Source of the DNA: Flavobacteriales bacterium UBA3364
GTDB taxonomy: Bacteria > Bacteroidota > Bacteroidia > Flavobacteriales_F > PHOS-HE28
NCBI GenBank assembly: GCA_002360495.1
Contig: DEQO01000077.1
Location: 44,094-108,093, forward strand
Direction: 5' to 3'
DNA: 64,000 nucleotides
Shown here: positions 54,187 through 62,601 of the stretch, one piece after another
Layout of the letters: each line of letters begins with the position of its first letter
How positions within the stretch are numbered: the stretch's first letter is position 1
Translations under genes and position numbers: made by a program
Notes under the pieces: generated by a model
Database searches by the model: none
What the model was told of the DNA's origin: nothing
What the model saw: the letters and a program-made list of their open reading frames with translations, nothing else

Positions 54187-54654
54187 ATGCGACGGAGCGA
54201 ACGCTCGTGTTCGCCCCTTCCCCTGCTCCTGCCCCTTGCATTCCTCGTTACCGGTTGCCTCGGCTACAAGCAGGTCGAGCTACGCGACATCGCCAACGTG
54301 GAGGTGGAGAAAATGGACGCCAAGGGTATCGCGGTGCGCGTAGATGCCATGATCGAGAACCCCAACGGGTACCGGATCCATGTGCTGGACCCCGATGTGG
54401 ACCTGTACCTGAACGACAAGTTCATCGGGAAGGGGGTGCTGGATACCGCGCTGGTCCTGGACAAGAAAAGCACCCGCGTGTATTCCGTCCCATTGCACGC
54501 CGACCTGCAAGGCGGTTCGTTGTTGATGCTGCTGCTCTCCGGTGCCCTTAACGGGGATGACATGAAACTCGGGGCGAAAGGCACCGTCGTGGGCAAGGCC
54601 GGTTTGATCCGCAAGCGCTTCCCCTTCGAATTGGAGGAGATGATCGAACTCTAG
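54187..54654 (+). CDS. LEA2-like lipoprotein
   Basis: 155 aa. Lipoprotein signal (LPLAFLVTGC), then one beta-sandwich resembling the LEA type 2 / water-stress-and-hypersensitive-response domain: IANVEVEKMDAKGIAVRVDAMIENPNGYRIHVLDPDVDLYLNDKFIGKG. Function unknown; LEA2 proteins are structural/stress proteins. The ATG at 54187 is chosen because it gives the lipoprotein signal; an in-frame ATG at 54082 lies inside the peptidase gene. Convergent with a small membrane gene. Confidence 0.8.
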   Translation: MRRSERSCSPLPLLLPLAFLVTGCLGYKQVELRDIANVEVEKMDAKGIAVRVDAMIENPNGYRIHVLDPDVDLYLNDKFIGKGVLDTALVLDKKSTRVYSVPLHADLQGGSLLMLLLSGALNGDDMKLGAKGTVVGKAGLIRKRFPFELEEMIEL

Positions 54655-54756
54655 CAGAGGAAGGATGGAAAAGTGCGAGGGCGCGAGAGTGGACGATGGT
54701 CTCGCCCCGGCCACCGATCGTCATGGGTCTTCAGATGCTTTCCGCCCTCCGGCCCT

Positions 54757-55257
54757 CTAGTCTTCCCTACCCTCCCAGCGGGAGATCACGTCGTAGCCGA
54801 GACAGCCTGGCGATACACCGAGGAGCTGGTGGCCTTCGTATTCGCGTAAGACCTGTTCGGAAGCCGCTTCGTCCGCTGGTGTTCCCAGGTAGGTGTTCGC
54901 CGGCAATGCCCCGTGTTCAAGCCAGTGCCTTCGGACATCCAGGTACGGGCTGTCGGAATGGATGTAGTAGAGCCGCTCCGGTCCGTGTACTCCCAGGTTC
55001 AACCATAGGGCGATACTGAAGACGAAAGGACCAACGGCCAACAGGTTGAACAGGAACCATTCCAATCGCTCCATCCCCAAACGCAATCCCACCTTCTTGT
55101 AAGGCAACAGGTTACCGATGAAGGCGAACAGGGCGAACCACCGGCCCAAGGCGGTGTAGGTGATGAAGGTCCTGGAACCGACCCACCAGAAGGAAACGAG
55201 CAGGACGAAGATCCCGAAGACCATCCATGTTCCCGGCCAGGTCTGTTCCTTGGCCAT
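54757..55257 (-). CDS. Membrane protein of unknown function
   Basis: 166 aa with three hydrophobic segments (TWMVFGIFVLLVSFWWVGS, YTALGRWFALFAFIGNLLPY, WFLFNLLAVGPFVFSIALWLNL) and a soluble C-terminal part (IHSDSPYLDVRRHWLEHGALP). No family recognised. The start at 55257 (MAKEQTW) leaves an 80-bp divergent promoter gap to the DUF255 gene; an upstream ATG at 55317 is possible but shares the CATG of an alternative plus-strand start. The gene is probably its own unit. Confidence 0.65.
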   Translation of the reverse strand: MAKEQTWPGTWMVFGIFVLLVSFWWVGSRTFITYTALGRWFALFAFIGNLLPYKKVGLRLGMERLEWFLFNLLAVGPFVFSIALWLNLGVHGPERLYYIHSDSPYLDVRRHWLEHGALPANTYLGTPADEAASEQVLREYEGHQLLGVSPGCLGYDVISRWEGRED

Positions 55258-55321
55258 GCCTTCCACGCCCCGGTGTTGATGCTGCGTTCGCCGTGGCGCC
55301 CGGTAGCGCTCCAGCATGCTA

Positions 55322-55329
55322 TTCCTTTG
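55322..55329 (+). promoter_or_regulatory. -7-like element TTCCTTTG
   Basis: One mismatch to TAnnTTTG, ending 7 nt before the ATG at 55337. It supports that lipoprotein start for the DUF255 gene and a near-leaderless message. Confidence 0.35.
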
Positions 55330-55336
55330 GTCGGGC

Positions 55337-57457
55337 ATGGAAGTACGGTCGATCGTGCCGGTCCGGGCATTGGGTGTCCTGGTCGTTGCGATGGGTTGTG
55401 CACCCCATGCCGCCCACCGCCCCGAAGCGGTGATCCAAGATACCATGAGCGAACACACCAACCGGCTCATCCATGAAAGCAGCCCTTACCTGCTGCAACA
55501 TGCGCACAATCCGGTGGACTGGTATCCATGGGGCGAAGAGGCCTTCGCGAAAGCGCGTGCCGAGAACAAACTGATGTTGGTGAGCATCGGGTACAGCAGT
55601 TGCCATTGGTGCCATGTGATGGAACGCGAAAGCTTCGAGAACGACAGCATCGCTGCATTGATGAACGAGCGGTTCGTGTGCATCAAGGTGGATCGTGAGG
55701 AACGGCCGGATGTGGACCAGGTCTACATGAGCGCCGTGCAACTGATGACGGGTCGTGGCGGCTGGCCCTTGAACTGTTTCGCCCTGGCGGATGGACGGCC
55801 CGTGTACGGTGGCACGTATTTCCCGCCGCAGCAATGGGCGCAAGTGCTCACCGAACTGCAGAACACATGGCAACGCGATCCGAAGAAGGTGACCGAATAT
55901 GCTTCGAGACTGCAACAAGGTATCGCGCAACAGAGCGTGGTGCGACCCGTGGAGGACGTCGGCGAACTGGACAACACGATCCTGAAAGACCTGTTGGAGA
56001 ACTGGCGGCCGATGTTCGACAATGTGCATGGCGGACCGGACAAGGCGCCGAAGTTCCCCATGCCCAACAACTACGCGTTCCTGCTGCGCTATGCATGGCT
56101 GACGGATGATGCGGAACTGAAGCGTCATGTGCAGCTCACCCTGGACAAGATGGCGCTGGGGGGCATCAACGACCAGGTGGGCGGGGGCTTCGCGCGCTAC
56201 AGCACGGACGTGTTGTGGAAGGCTCCCCACTTCGAGAAGATGCTGTACGACAACGCGCAGCTGGTCTCGCTCTACAGCCAGGCCTACCAAGCCTTCAAGA
56301 ACCCGCTGTACCGGACCACCGTGGAGCGCACGCTCGCTTTCATCGAACGCGAGATGACCTCTCCGGAAGGCGCCTTCTACAGTGCGCTGGATGCCGATAC
56401 CGAAGGCGAGGAAGGTCGCTTCTATGTGTGGGAGAAGGATGAGCTGCGGGACCTGCTCGGCACCGAATTCGATCTTGCCGCTGCGTACTACAACGTGGAC
56501 AATGCCGGCCTTTGGGAACACGGACGCTACATCCTCTTGCGCCGTATGGCCGATCCGGAATTCGCGGCCGAGTTCGGCATCACCGAGCAGGAACTGGAGC
56601 AACGCATCGCTGCGATCGACGCGATCCTGTTGGATGCACGCAACAAGCGCGAACGGCCCGGGCTCGACGACAAGTCGTTGACCTCGTGGAACGCGTTGAT
56701 GGTGAAGGGCTATTGCGATGCATACGAGGTGTTCGGCAACACGGCCTGGCGTGATCGCGCGGTCCGTTCCATGGACCTGTTGCTGACCAAATGCCATCGC
56801 AACACAGGTGGTTTGTGGCACCTGTACAAGGATGGAAAAGCGAGCATCAACGGATATCTGGAGGACTATTGCTTCACCATCGAAGCACTGCTCGCGCTCT
56901 ACGGCATCACCTTCGAGGAACGCTGGCTCAGCGCTGCCCGCACCTTGGCGGACCATGCGATCCGTCATTTCCATGACCCACAAAGCGGGACCTTCCACTT
57001 CACCAGCGATCTGGACCCTGCATTGATCGCCCGCCCGACGGAGTTGCATGACAATGTGATCCCAGCCTCCAACAGCAGCATGGCGAACGCGCTCTTCCAA
57101 CTCGGGCAATTGTTCGATGATGAACGCTACCTCGCCATCAGCCGGAACATGCTCTCCACCATCGCCCCACGCATGACCGCCTATCCTACAGGCCACTCCA
57201 ACTGGGCCCAACTCCTGCTGGCTGAGACCTTCCCGTACCAGGAGATCGCCATTACCGGGCCCGATGCCCTTGCCCTGCGCCGACAATTCGCACCGCACTA
57301 CCTCCCCAATAGGCTCTTCCTCGGATGTACCACGCCCAGCGCATTGCCGTTGTTGAAGGACAAGACCAGCCCGGGCAGCACGATCTTTGTATGCGTGGAG
57401 AAAGCCTGTCAATTGCCCGTGACCACCGTGGACGCCGCCCTGAAGCAGATCCAATGA
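55337..57457 (+). CDS. DUF255 thioredoxin-fold protein with glycosidase-like domain, lipoprotein
   Basis: 706 aa, YyaL/spermatogenesis-associated-20-like. A lipobox-like VAMGC near the N-terminus suggests export. The thioredoxin-like N-domain begins [21 protein letters not shown] and carries the active Cys pair C-H-W-C ([11 protein letters not shown]). Then comes a long alpha/alpha-toroid like that of N-acylglucosamine epimerases/six-hairpin glycosidases ([47 protein letters not shown]). The biochemical role of the family is not settled. An ATG at 55445 would give the more usual cytosolic start, and 55316 is another option. The stop overlaps the YD-repeat gene (ATGA). Confidence 0.88.
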   Translation: MEVRSIVPVRALGVLVVAMGCAPHAAHRPEAVIQDTMSEHTNRLIHESSPYLLQHAHNPVDWYPWGEEAFAKARAENKLMLVSIGYSSCHWCHVMERESFENDSIAALMNERFVCIKVDREERPDVDQVYMSAVQLMTGRGGWPLNCFALADGRPVYGGTYFPPQQWAQVLTELQNTWQRDPKKVTEYASRLQQGIAQQSVVRPVEDVGELDNTILKDLLENWRPMFDNVHGGPDKAPKFPMPNNYAFLLRYAWLTDDAELKRHVQLTLDKMALGGINDQVGGGFARYSTDVLWKAPHFEKMLYDNAQLVSLYSQAYQAFKNPLYRTTVERTLAFIEREMTSPEGAFYSALDADTEGEEGRFYVWEKDELRDLLGTEFDLAAAYYNVDNAGLWEHGRYILLRRMADPEFAAEFGITEQELEQRIAAIDAILLDARNKRERPGLDDKSLTSWNALMVKGYCDAYEVFGNTAWRDRAVRSMDLLLTKCHRNTGGLWHLYKDGKASINGYLEDYCFTIEALLALYGITFEERWLSAARTLADHAIRHFHDPQSGTFHFTSDLDPALIARPTELHDNVIPASNSSMANALFQLGQLFDDERYLAISRNMLSTIAPRMTAYPTGHSNWAQLLLAETFPYQEIAITGPDALALRRQFAPHYLPNRLFLGCTTPSALPLLKDKTSPGSTIFVCVEKACQLPVTTVDAALKQIQ

Positions 57458-58356
57458 AACGCCGCCTCTCCCCCTTCCTTCTTCTTTGCACGGTATGCAG
57501 CCTTCAGGGTCAGGCGCTGCTCATCCTGCCCGAGACCAGCGATGTGCATGAACTGCATTTCAATCCGCAGTTCATCCAGCGCAATGGCATCACCGCCATC
57601 ATCGGGCAGCAGCTGGTGAAACGCGATGGCCAACCGATGCGCGAGAAGAACGAGAAGTACCTCTACCGCTTCAACGCTGCGGGACTTCCGGTCTATACGA
57701 ACAACTCCTTCGGCCAACCGGGCAGCGGCCGCGATACCGCCAACACCACGTACACCTACGACACCGCCGGCCGCATCCGCCGCCGCTTGCGCAACGACCT
57801 CGCCGGCCACTTCGCCTACGACATCGAACTGGATGAAAAGGGCCGTACCATTCGCGAGACCTATACCCGCATCGAGAACCTCGGCACCGATCGCTACAAC
57901 CTGGTCCCCGGCAAGGTGACCGAGATCAGCGACGAGCACTTCCGCTACGAAACGCCGAACGACACGGTCCTGCGAAAACTGTTCACCAACAACCACGGTC
58001 TCCCCTTCCGCGAACAGGTCCACACCAAGGACAAGATGGGCTACCTGCGCAGCATCGATGACCGTTACCTGATCAGCAACCGTCGCTCGCGCACCACCTT
58101 CCGCTACGACGAGAAAGGCCGCCTTGCAGAACGCATCGAGCAGCCCGACATGGCATTCCCGCGCACCATCAAACGCACATGGCACTACGATGCCGCCGGG
58201 AATGTGCTCGATGGAACGCTGTGGCACGATGATCGCCAGATCGACCGGGAAGAATACCTGTACGACGCACAGACCATGGTGCTCACCGCACGCCTTACCA
58301 AGGACCTTGCTTCGGGCGTGATCCACGTGGTGCGCTTCACCACCGAACGCCGATGA
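57454..58356 (+). CDS. YD-repeat-like secreted protein
   Basis: 300 aa. A signal-like N-terminus ([15 protein letters not shown]), then several RHS/YD-type strands: [61 protein letters not shown]. Such repeats form beta-rich shells, but only about four to six are present, and there is no RHS core or toxin end. Its ATG lies in the stop of the DUF255 gene and its TGA overlaps the next ATG, so the three genes form one coupled operon. Function unknown. Confidence 0.75.
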   Translation: MKRRLSPFLLLCTVCSLQGQALLILPETSDVHELHFNPQFIQRNGITAIIGQQLVKRDGQPMREKNEKYLYRFNAAGLPVYTNNSFGQPGSGRDTANTTYTYDTAGRIRRRLRNDLAGHFAYDIELDEKGRTIRETYTRIENLGTDRYNLVPGKVTEISDEHFRYETPNDTVLRKLFTNNHGLPFREQVHTKDKMGYLRSIDDRYLISNRRSRTTFRYDEKGRLAERIEQPDMAFPRTIKRTWHYDAAGNVLDGTLWHDDRQIDREEYLYDAQTMVLTARLTKDLASGVIHVVRFTTERR

Positions 58357-58856
58357 TCCGCAAGGCCCTTCTCTGCTTCGCGCTCTTTTGCGCCATCGTC
58401 GCGCCCGCGCAGAAGGGGATCGTGCAATTCGCGTACGGCCCTTTCGGCAACATCGGCGATGCCGCCTTCATCGTGGAGAACGGCAGGATCTTCCAGGCGT
58501 GCGGACCGTTCGGCACCAAAGGCCCATGCCTGTACGTGTTCAACGAGGAGCAGGTATTCCACAGCGCGGATGCGTTCGGCAGCAAGGGCCAGGGCGCGTT
58601 CCTCGCCGAGGGTGACAAGTTCTTCCACTGCGATGGCTCGTTCTGCACGAAATCAGCGTGCGCGTTACTGCTGGAGAAGAACAAGATCTTCCGTGGCGAT
58701 GGGCCGTTCTGCAACAAAGGCAACGGTGCGTTCTTGATCGATGGCAACCTCGTGTTCCTCGCCGAAGGGCCGTTCTGCAACAAGACCGATGCGATCCTCA
58801 ACGTGCAGGGGGATGTCCCGATTATCGCGCTAATGGCGATACTTGCGGGGATCTAA
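58353..58856 (+). CDS. Secreted protein made of six 22-residue repeats
   Basis: 167 aa. A signal peptide (LCFALFCAIVAPAQ) is followed by six repeats of about 22 residues with the consensus G-[PS]-F-[GC]-x-K-x-x-x-A-[FL]-[LV]-x-x-[GN]-x-x-[FV]-F-x, seen for example as YGPFGNIGDAAFIVENG, DGSFCTKSACALLLEKN and EGPFCNKTDAILNVQG. The pattern, two strands per repeat, suggests a small closed beta-structure; it may belong to the 5-fold beta-flower class, which I cannot confirm. Cys residues in the later repeats could form disulfides. It is the last gene of the DUF255 operon (4-nt overlap). Function unknown. Confidence 0.8.
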   Translation: MIRKALLCFALFCAIVAPAQKGIVQFAYGPFGNIGDAAFIVENGRIFQACGPFGTKGPCLYVFNEEQVFHSADAFGSKGQGAFLAEGDKFFHCDGSFCTKSACALLLEKNKIFRGDGPFCNKGNGAFLIDGNLVFLAEGPFCNKTDAILNVQGDVPIIALMAILAGI

Positions 58857-58926
58857 CCGCGTTGCTTCTTAGGCTGCGTAACGTTCGATCCAGCGCCGAA
58901 TACGAGGGGAAGCTTACAGACCCTAA

Positions 58927-59616
58927 CTAAACCACGCGCTTTTTCGGCTGCGCCACGTTCGCCGCCTTCCCATACTCGGGCACCAGGTAGGCGAGGTCAT
59001 CGAAGGCCCTTTGCGCAAAGCGCCGTTCCGCTTCCACGAACGCGGCGGCAGCGGAAGGCCGAATGCCGGGAAGGTGGTACACCGCTGCTGCGTTCTTCAA
59101 GAGATCCGCTGCCTTGTCGGCGCCGTCGCCGAAGACTACGCGATCTCCTTCTGTCGTGACCAGCCATTCCTCACCGAGGACGAGTGGCGTCACTGGCCCA
59201 AGGGCTTTTCCATCCCGAGCGTACGGCTGTGTGAACACTTCCATCCGTCGTGCATCGATCATTGGCCAGAGCACCGCGTCCTGTTGGATCCCTGTGCGCA
59301 ATGCAGCGTCGACAAGCACCTGCAACGTGCTGATGCCGATCAAGGGTTTGTCCAGTGCATAACACAAGCCCTTGGCCGCACTGAGCCCGATGCGCAGGCC
59401 GGTGTACGATCCCGGGCCGATGCCCACCGCAACGGCATCCAGTTCGTTCAGTGCAAGACCGGCCTCTTCCATCACCTCGGCGATGAAGACGTGTACCTTC
59501 TCTGCATGGATGTGCTTCTCGCTTTCCAATTCGCGCAACGCCAACACCACGCCATCGCGTGCAACGGCAACGCTGCAGAGCTTGGTGGCGGTCTCTATGG
59601 CGAGGATCAGGGCCAG
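58927..59616 (-). CDS. tsaB: tRNA threonylcarbamoyladenosine synthesis protein TsaB
   Basis: 229 aa if read from CTG at 59616. TsaB is the inactive ASKHA partner of TsaD needed for t6A37 in ANN-reading tRNAs. The core is clear: AEVMEEAGLALNELDAVAVGIGPGSYTGLRIGLSAAKGLCYAL, and LWPMIDARRMEVFTQPY. The conserved N-terminal strand LALILAIETATKLCSVAVA is coded in frame only upstream of the first GTG (59550) and is preceded by an in-frame TAA. So the gene must start at a CTG (59616 or 59610). Length then matches the family. Convergent with the repeat-protein gene. Confidence 0.9.
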   Translation of the reverse strand: MALILAIETATKLCSVAVARDGVVLALRELESEKHIHAEKVHVFIAEVMEEAGLALNELDAVAVGIGPGSYTGLRIGLSAAKGLCYALDKPLIGISTLQVLVDAALRTGIQQDAVLWPMIDARRMEVFTQPYARDGKALGPVTPLVLGEEWLVTTEGDRVVFGDGADKAADLLKNAAAVYHLPGIRPSAAAAFVEAERRFAQRAFDDLAYLVPEYGKAANVAQPKKRVV

Positions 59617-59659
59617 GGGAAGGTCAAATTAGCCGAACGTCACTTCAGCTGATCGATCG

Positions 59660-61078
59660 CTACAACGTCAACGGCAATCCTTGCATGATCTCCAACGCCT
59701 TCAACGCCATCAAGTAGCTGTAGCGCGCGGTGATCATGTCGGCGTTGGAACGGTTCAAGTTGGCTTTGGCCGTGCTCAACTCCAATGCCGTGACCGCACC
59801 CTGCTCGAAACGTTCGGTGGCATAACGCACCGATTCCGTCGAAGCTTCGTAGGCGTTCGAGGCCGCGCGGTACTGGCGGTAGGCCGCGCGTTGATCGGCG
59901 ATGGCCTGTTGCACCGTCAGCTGGAGTTGCTGCTCTTGGTCGGTCTGCTGCAAGCGAGCCTGTTCATAGCGGATCCGCGCCTGCTGGGTGCTGGTGCGGG
60001 TATTCATGTTGTTGAAAATGGGAATGCTCAGCGTCCACGCCGTGGAATAGTTCACGTTGTCCTTCAACTGCTGATCGAAGGGCTTGACCTCGGTGTTGTA
60101 GGTGACGTTCGGCACGAACACATCCTCACCGGATGCCGTTTGGCCCACCAGCGAAGGAGCACCGTAGATGGGTTCGCCGACGGGCATCTCATCGCGCCCG
60201 GAGTAGCCGGAAGCAACGTTGGCACTGAAGCGTAGCGATGGGATACCGCCGGCGCGCGAGATCTCCACGGACCGCTCGGCACTTTCAACATCCAGCTTTC
60301 TCCGCTTGTAGGCAGGGTGCGTCTCCAGCACGCGTTGCATCACCTGGTCCACGCTCGCCGTAGGTTCCAGCGGTTCGAAGTCCTTCAGCTCGGGGGCGGT
60401 GATGCGGAACGCCATGGACTCCTGTGGATCCAACTGGAGCAACTGGGTCATGCGGAGCTTCGCCTGCTGGTACTGGTTCTCAGCGGTGATGATGTCGTAC
60501 TCCTCACGCGCCAGCTGCGAACGGATGTCCAACAGTTCCACACGAGCCGTGCGGCCCGCTTCCACCAGTGCTTCGGTCAACGTAAGCTGGCCGCGCGTCC
60601 TTTCCGCATTGATCGTCGCCGCCTTGATGCGTTCTTCGGCGCTGAGCATTTCCATGAAGCGCGCCACCACCGCCGACAGCACGTCGACCTTCGCGGCAGC
60701 CAGGGATTCCTCCGCAGAGAGGTTGTCCAGTTTCGCCTTCTTGAACTGGTTCTGCTGGCTCAGTCCGCCGAAAAGCGTCCAATTGCTACCCAGATAGAAG
60801 TTGTTCGTACGAACGCGGTCCGTGGCGAAGGTGTTGGTGTAGCGGTCGATGGTCTGGCCCCAGTTGTAGCCGTGGGTGGCCGCGGCGTTCAGGTCGGGCA
60901 GGAAACCCCACTTGGCACCGCGTTCACCGGCGGCTGCGAGATCACGGTCGTACTGGGCGGCTTGCATGCTCAGGTTCCTTGCTTCGGCGCGCGCTGCGCA
61001 CTGTTGCAAGGTCCAGGCCTCCTGCGCGTTCGAAATGCCCGCCGCAAGGACCAGGAACAGGGTGGGAATGGTTCGCAT
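59660..61078 (-). CDS. TolC-family outer-membrane efflux protein
   Basis: 472 aa. Signal peptide (TLFLVLAAGISNAQ), then two repeats of the TolC helical/barrel fold: AWTLQQCAARAEARNLSMQAAQYDRDLA, YNWGQTIDRYTNTFATDRVRTNNFYLGSNWTLFGG (barrel strands) and, in the second half, TAWTLSIPIFNNMNTRTSTQQARIRYEQARLQ. It forms a trimeric channel for efflux pumps; no membrane-fusion or pump gene is next to it in the window. The start at 61078 gives the signal peptide; an in-frame ATG at 61129 lies upstream of the promoter octamer at 61114. Confidence 0.92.
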   Translation of the reverse strand: MRTIPTLFLVLAAGISNAQEAWTLQQCAARAEARNLSMQAAQYDRDLAAAGERGAKWGFLPDLNAAATHGYNWGQTIDRYTNTFATDRVRTNNFYLGSNWTLFGGLSQQNQFKKAKLDNLSAEESLAAAKVDVLSAVVARFMEMLSAEERIKAATINAERTRGQLTLTEALVEAGRTARVELLDIRSQLAREEYDIITAENQYQQAKLRMTQLLQLDPQESMAFRITAPELKDFEPLEPTASVDQVMQRVLETHPAYKRRKLDVESAERSVEISRAGGIPSLRFSANVASGYSGRDEMPVGEPIYGAPSLVGQTASGEDVFVPNVTYNTEVKPFDQQLKDNVNYSTAWTLSIPIFNNMNTRTSTQQARIRYEQARLQQTDQEQQLQLTVQQAIADQRAAYRQYRAASNAYEASTESVRYATERFEQGAVTALELSTAKANLNRSNADMITARYSYLMALKALEIMQGLPLTL

Positions 61079-61113
61079 GAACGGGATCTCCCAGCCAATG
61101 ATCTGGGCACGGA

Positions 61114-61121
61114 CAAAAATA
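61114..61121 (-). promoter_or_regulatory. -7 promoter element TATTTTTG for the TolC-family gene
   Basis: Exact TAnnTTTG match on the minus strand, 35 nt upstream of the ATG at 61078, which supports that start over the ATG at 61129. Confidence 0.5.
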
Positions 61122-61200
61122 CCGGGCACGCCCCACCGGTCGGGTGGCTTATGACGAACGGTGGATGAACGGGGCGGGTGGTGAATGCGAATGCAGTTCT

Positions 61201-61330
61201 ACCACAGAGGCACGGAGCCACAGAGAGTTAGGGAATGCGAGTGAAGCATCTTGGAGACACGGAGAATAGGGTGAAGATGGTAGAGGCGATCGGGGTCGGA
61301 ATACCCTCTGTGTCCCGGTGCCTCTGTGGT
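61201..61330. repeat. 130-bp inverted-repeat element (MITE-like)
   Basis: 25-bp ends at 61201-61225 and 61306-61330 are inverted copies with about 22 of 25 matching (ACCACAGAGGCAC...CACAGAG). The 80-bp centre holds no gene but has another related motif (GGAGACACGGAG, about 61253-61264). This type of CACAGAG-rich repeat is scattered in many environmental genomes. It lies directly after the OmpA-family stop (61339) and upstream of the TolC gene, so it may also work as a terminator. Confidence 0.7.
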
Positions 61331-61338
61331 GAAGATCC

Positions 61339-62565
61339 TTAAAGGCCCAGCACCTTCACCTCCACACGGCGGTTCGCCTCGCTCTGCTCCTTGTTCTTGG
61401 GCTCGGGATAGAGCATCTGGGAGTTTCCCAGGCCTTGGTAAGAGAGGCGTTCCGGCTCGACCTCGTTCACCAGCAGGAAGTCGTAGACGGTCTTCGCGCG
61501 CGCCGTGCTCAGATCGATGAATTCCTTCTTGTTCTTGAAGGTAGGACCGTTGACGTGCCCCTGCACCTCGATCTTCACTTTCGGGTTCTCCTGCATGAAG
61601 CGCAACAGCAGGAGCAGGGAAGCTTCGGATTGACGCATCACCTTGTCCTCGTTGCCCACGAAACGGATGTCGTCGAGCACGACCTTTTCCCCGGCACTGA
61701 TGGGGGCAAGCTTGATATCGACCGTAACGACCGGATCCGTACTGCCTTTCACGCGCACCGTTGTGAACATATAGCCCTTGTTGGTGCAGCCGATCTTCAG
61801 GTTGCGGTAAACGTCCATGTCGTACTCGTAGGAACTCTTCCCTTTCGCCTCCACCACTTTGTCGAACTGTATGCCGTCGATGGTGAGCGTGGCTGCGATG
61901 GGTTTCCCGCTCTTCGCATCGGAGATGTTCACCACCAGGTGCTGTTTCTCCTTCTTCTCTTCCTCGACCGGTTCGGGCGGCGGCGGCGGGTCGTAATGGA
62001 AGCGGATCTCGTATCCGCCACGCGGTGGGTTCTGGTGGTCCAAGACCAAATAGAAAAGCTGGCCGGCCTCCACCTCCATGGAACTGCTGTAGCTGGCCCC
62101 AACCCCTGATCGCACGAAGTCCTCGGATGCGGCCTTGCTCAAGCCGCAACGGGAGCCCAAGGCTGGATCGTTGCGCGAGATGTTGGAACGGACTGGTTCC
62201 ACTTGCTTGCTCGCGATCTTGTCACAGATGCCTGGTATGGCTCCCTCGAAAATGATGAAGTCGATGTCGTCCGAAGTGACGTTCGGCGTGATGTCCATCG
62301 TAAGGTTGCACTTCACCGGAACCCGGAATTTGTACCATGTGGTATGGTGTTCTCGCTCGAACCATTGTTTGTGGTCCGAGGAGTTCTCCTTGATCTCCAG
62401 CTTGTTGCCGAAACCACGAACGGCCTGCTCCGTGCGGTACACGGAGTCGGTGATGAAGATGGCCCCTGTGCAGTCGCCGTTGTCCTGCGTGAATCTTGCC
62501 GGAGCCTGTGCTCGGGCGAGATGCAGCAGGATGACCGCCATCAGGGAGAGCAGTGATCGGATCAT
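61339..62565 (-). CDS. OmpA-family protein
   Basis: 408 aa. Signal peptide (LLSLMAVILLHLARAQ), an N-terminal beta-rich region with a galactose-binding/CUB-like look and Cys pairs (DCTGAIFITDSVY, TTWYKFRVPVKCNL, FIIFEGAIPGICDK), a Pro-rich linker (DPPPPPEPVEEEKKEK), a beta-sandwich (VVNISDAKSGKPIAATLTIDG) and a C-terminal OmpA domain (about 290-408: LLLLLRFMQENPKVKIEVQGHVNG, LSTARAKTVYDFLL, ANRRVEVKV) that binds peptidoglycan. It anchors an extracellular or periplasmic module to the cell wall. Function of the N-terminal part unknown. Confidence 0.88.
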   Translation of the reverse strand: MIRSLLSLMAVILLHLARAQAPARFTQDNGDCTGAIFITDSVYRTEQAVRGFGNKLEIKENSSDHKQWFEREHHTTWYKFRVPVKCNLTMDITPNVTSDDIDFIIFEGAIPGICDKIASKQVEPVRSNISRNDPALGSRCGLSKAASEDFVRSGVGASYSSSMEVEAGQLFYLVLDHQNPPRGGYEIRFHYDPPPPPEPVEEEKKEKQHLVVNISDAKSGKPIAATLTIDGIQFDKVVEAKGKSSYEYDMDVYRNLKIGCTNKGYMFTTVRVKGSTDPVVTVDIKLAPISAGEKVVLDDIRFVGNEDKVMRQSEASLLLLLRFMQENPKVKIEVQGHVNGPTFKNKKEFIDLSTARAKTVYDFLLVNEVEPERLSYQGLGNSQMLYPEPKNKEQSEANRRVEVKVLGL

Positions 62566-62601
62566 CTCGGCCCGTGCATACGCAAAGGCGGGGTCAAGGG
62601 T

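Noticed and set aside
55319..57454. 711-codon open frame on the minus strand opposite the DUF255 gene
   Set aside because: No recognisable domain and exactly antisense to a clear family gene; a codon-bias shadow.
61201..61330. CRISPR repeat or insertion sequence ends
   Set aside because: Only one pair of inverted repeats, no spacer series and no transposase frame.
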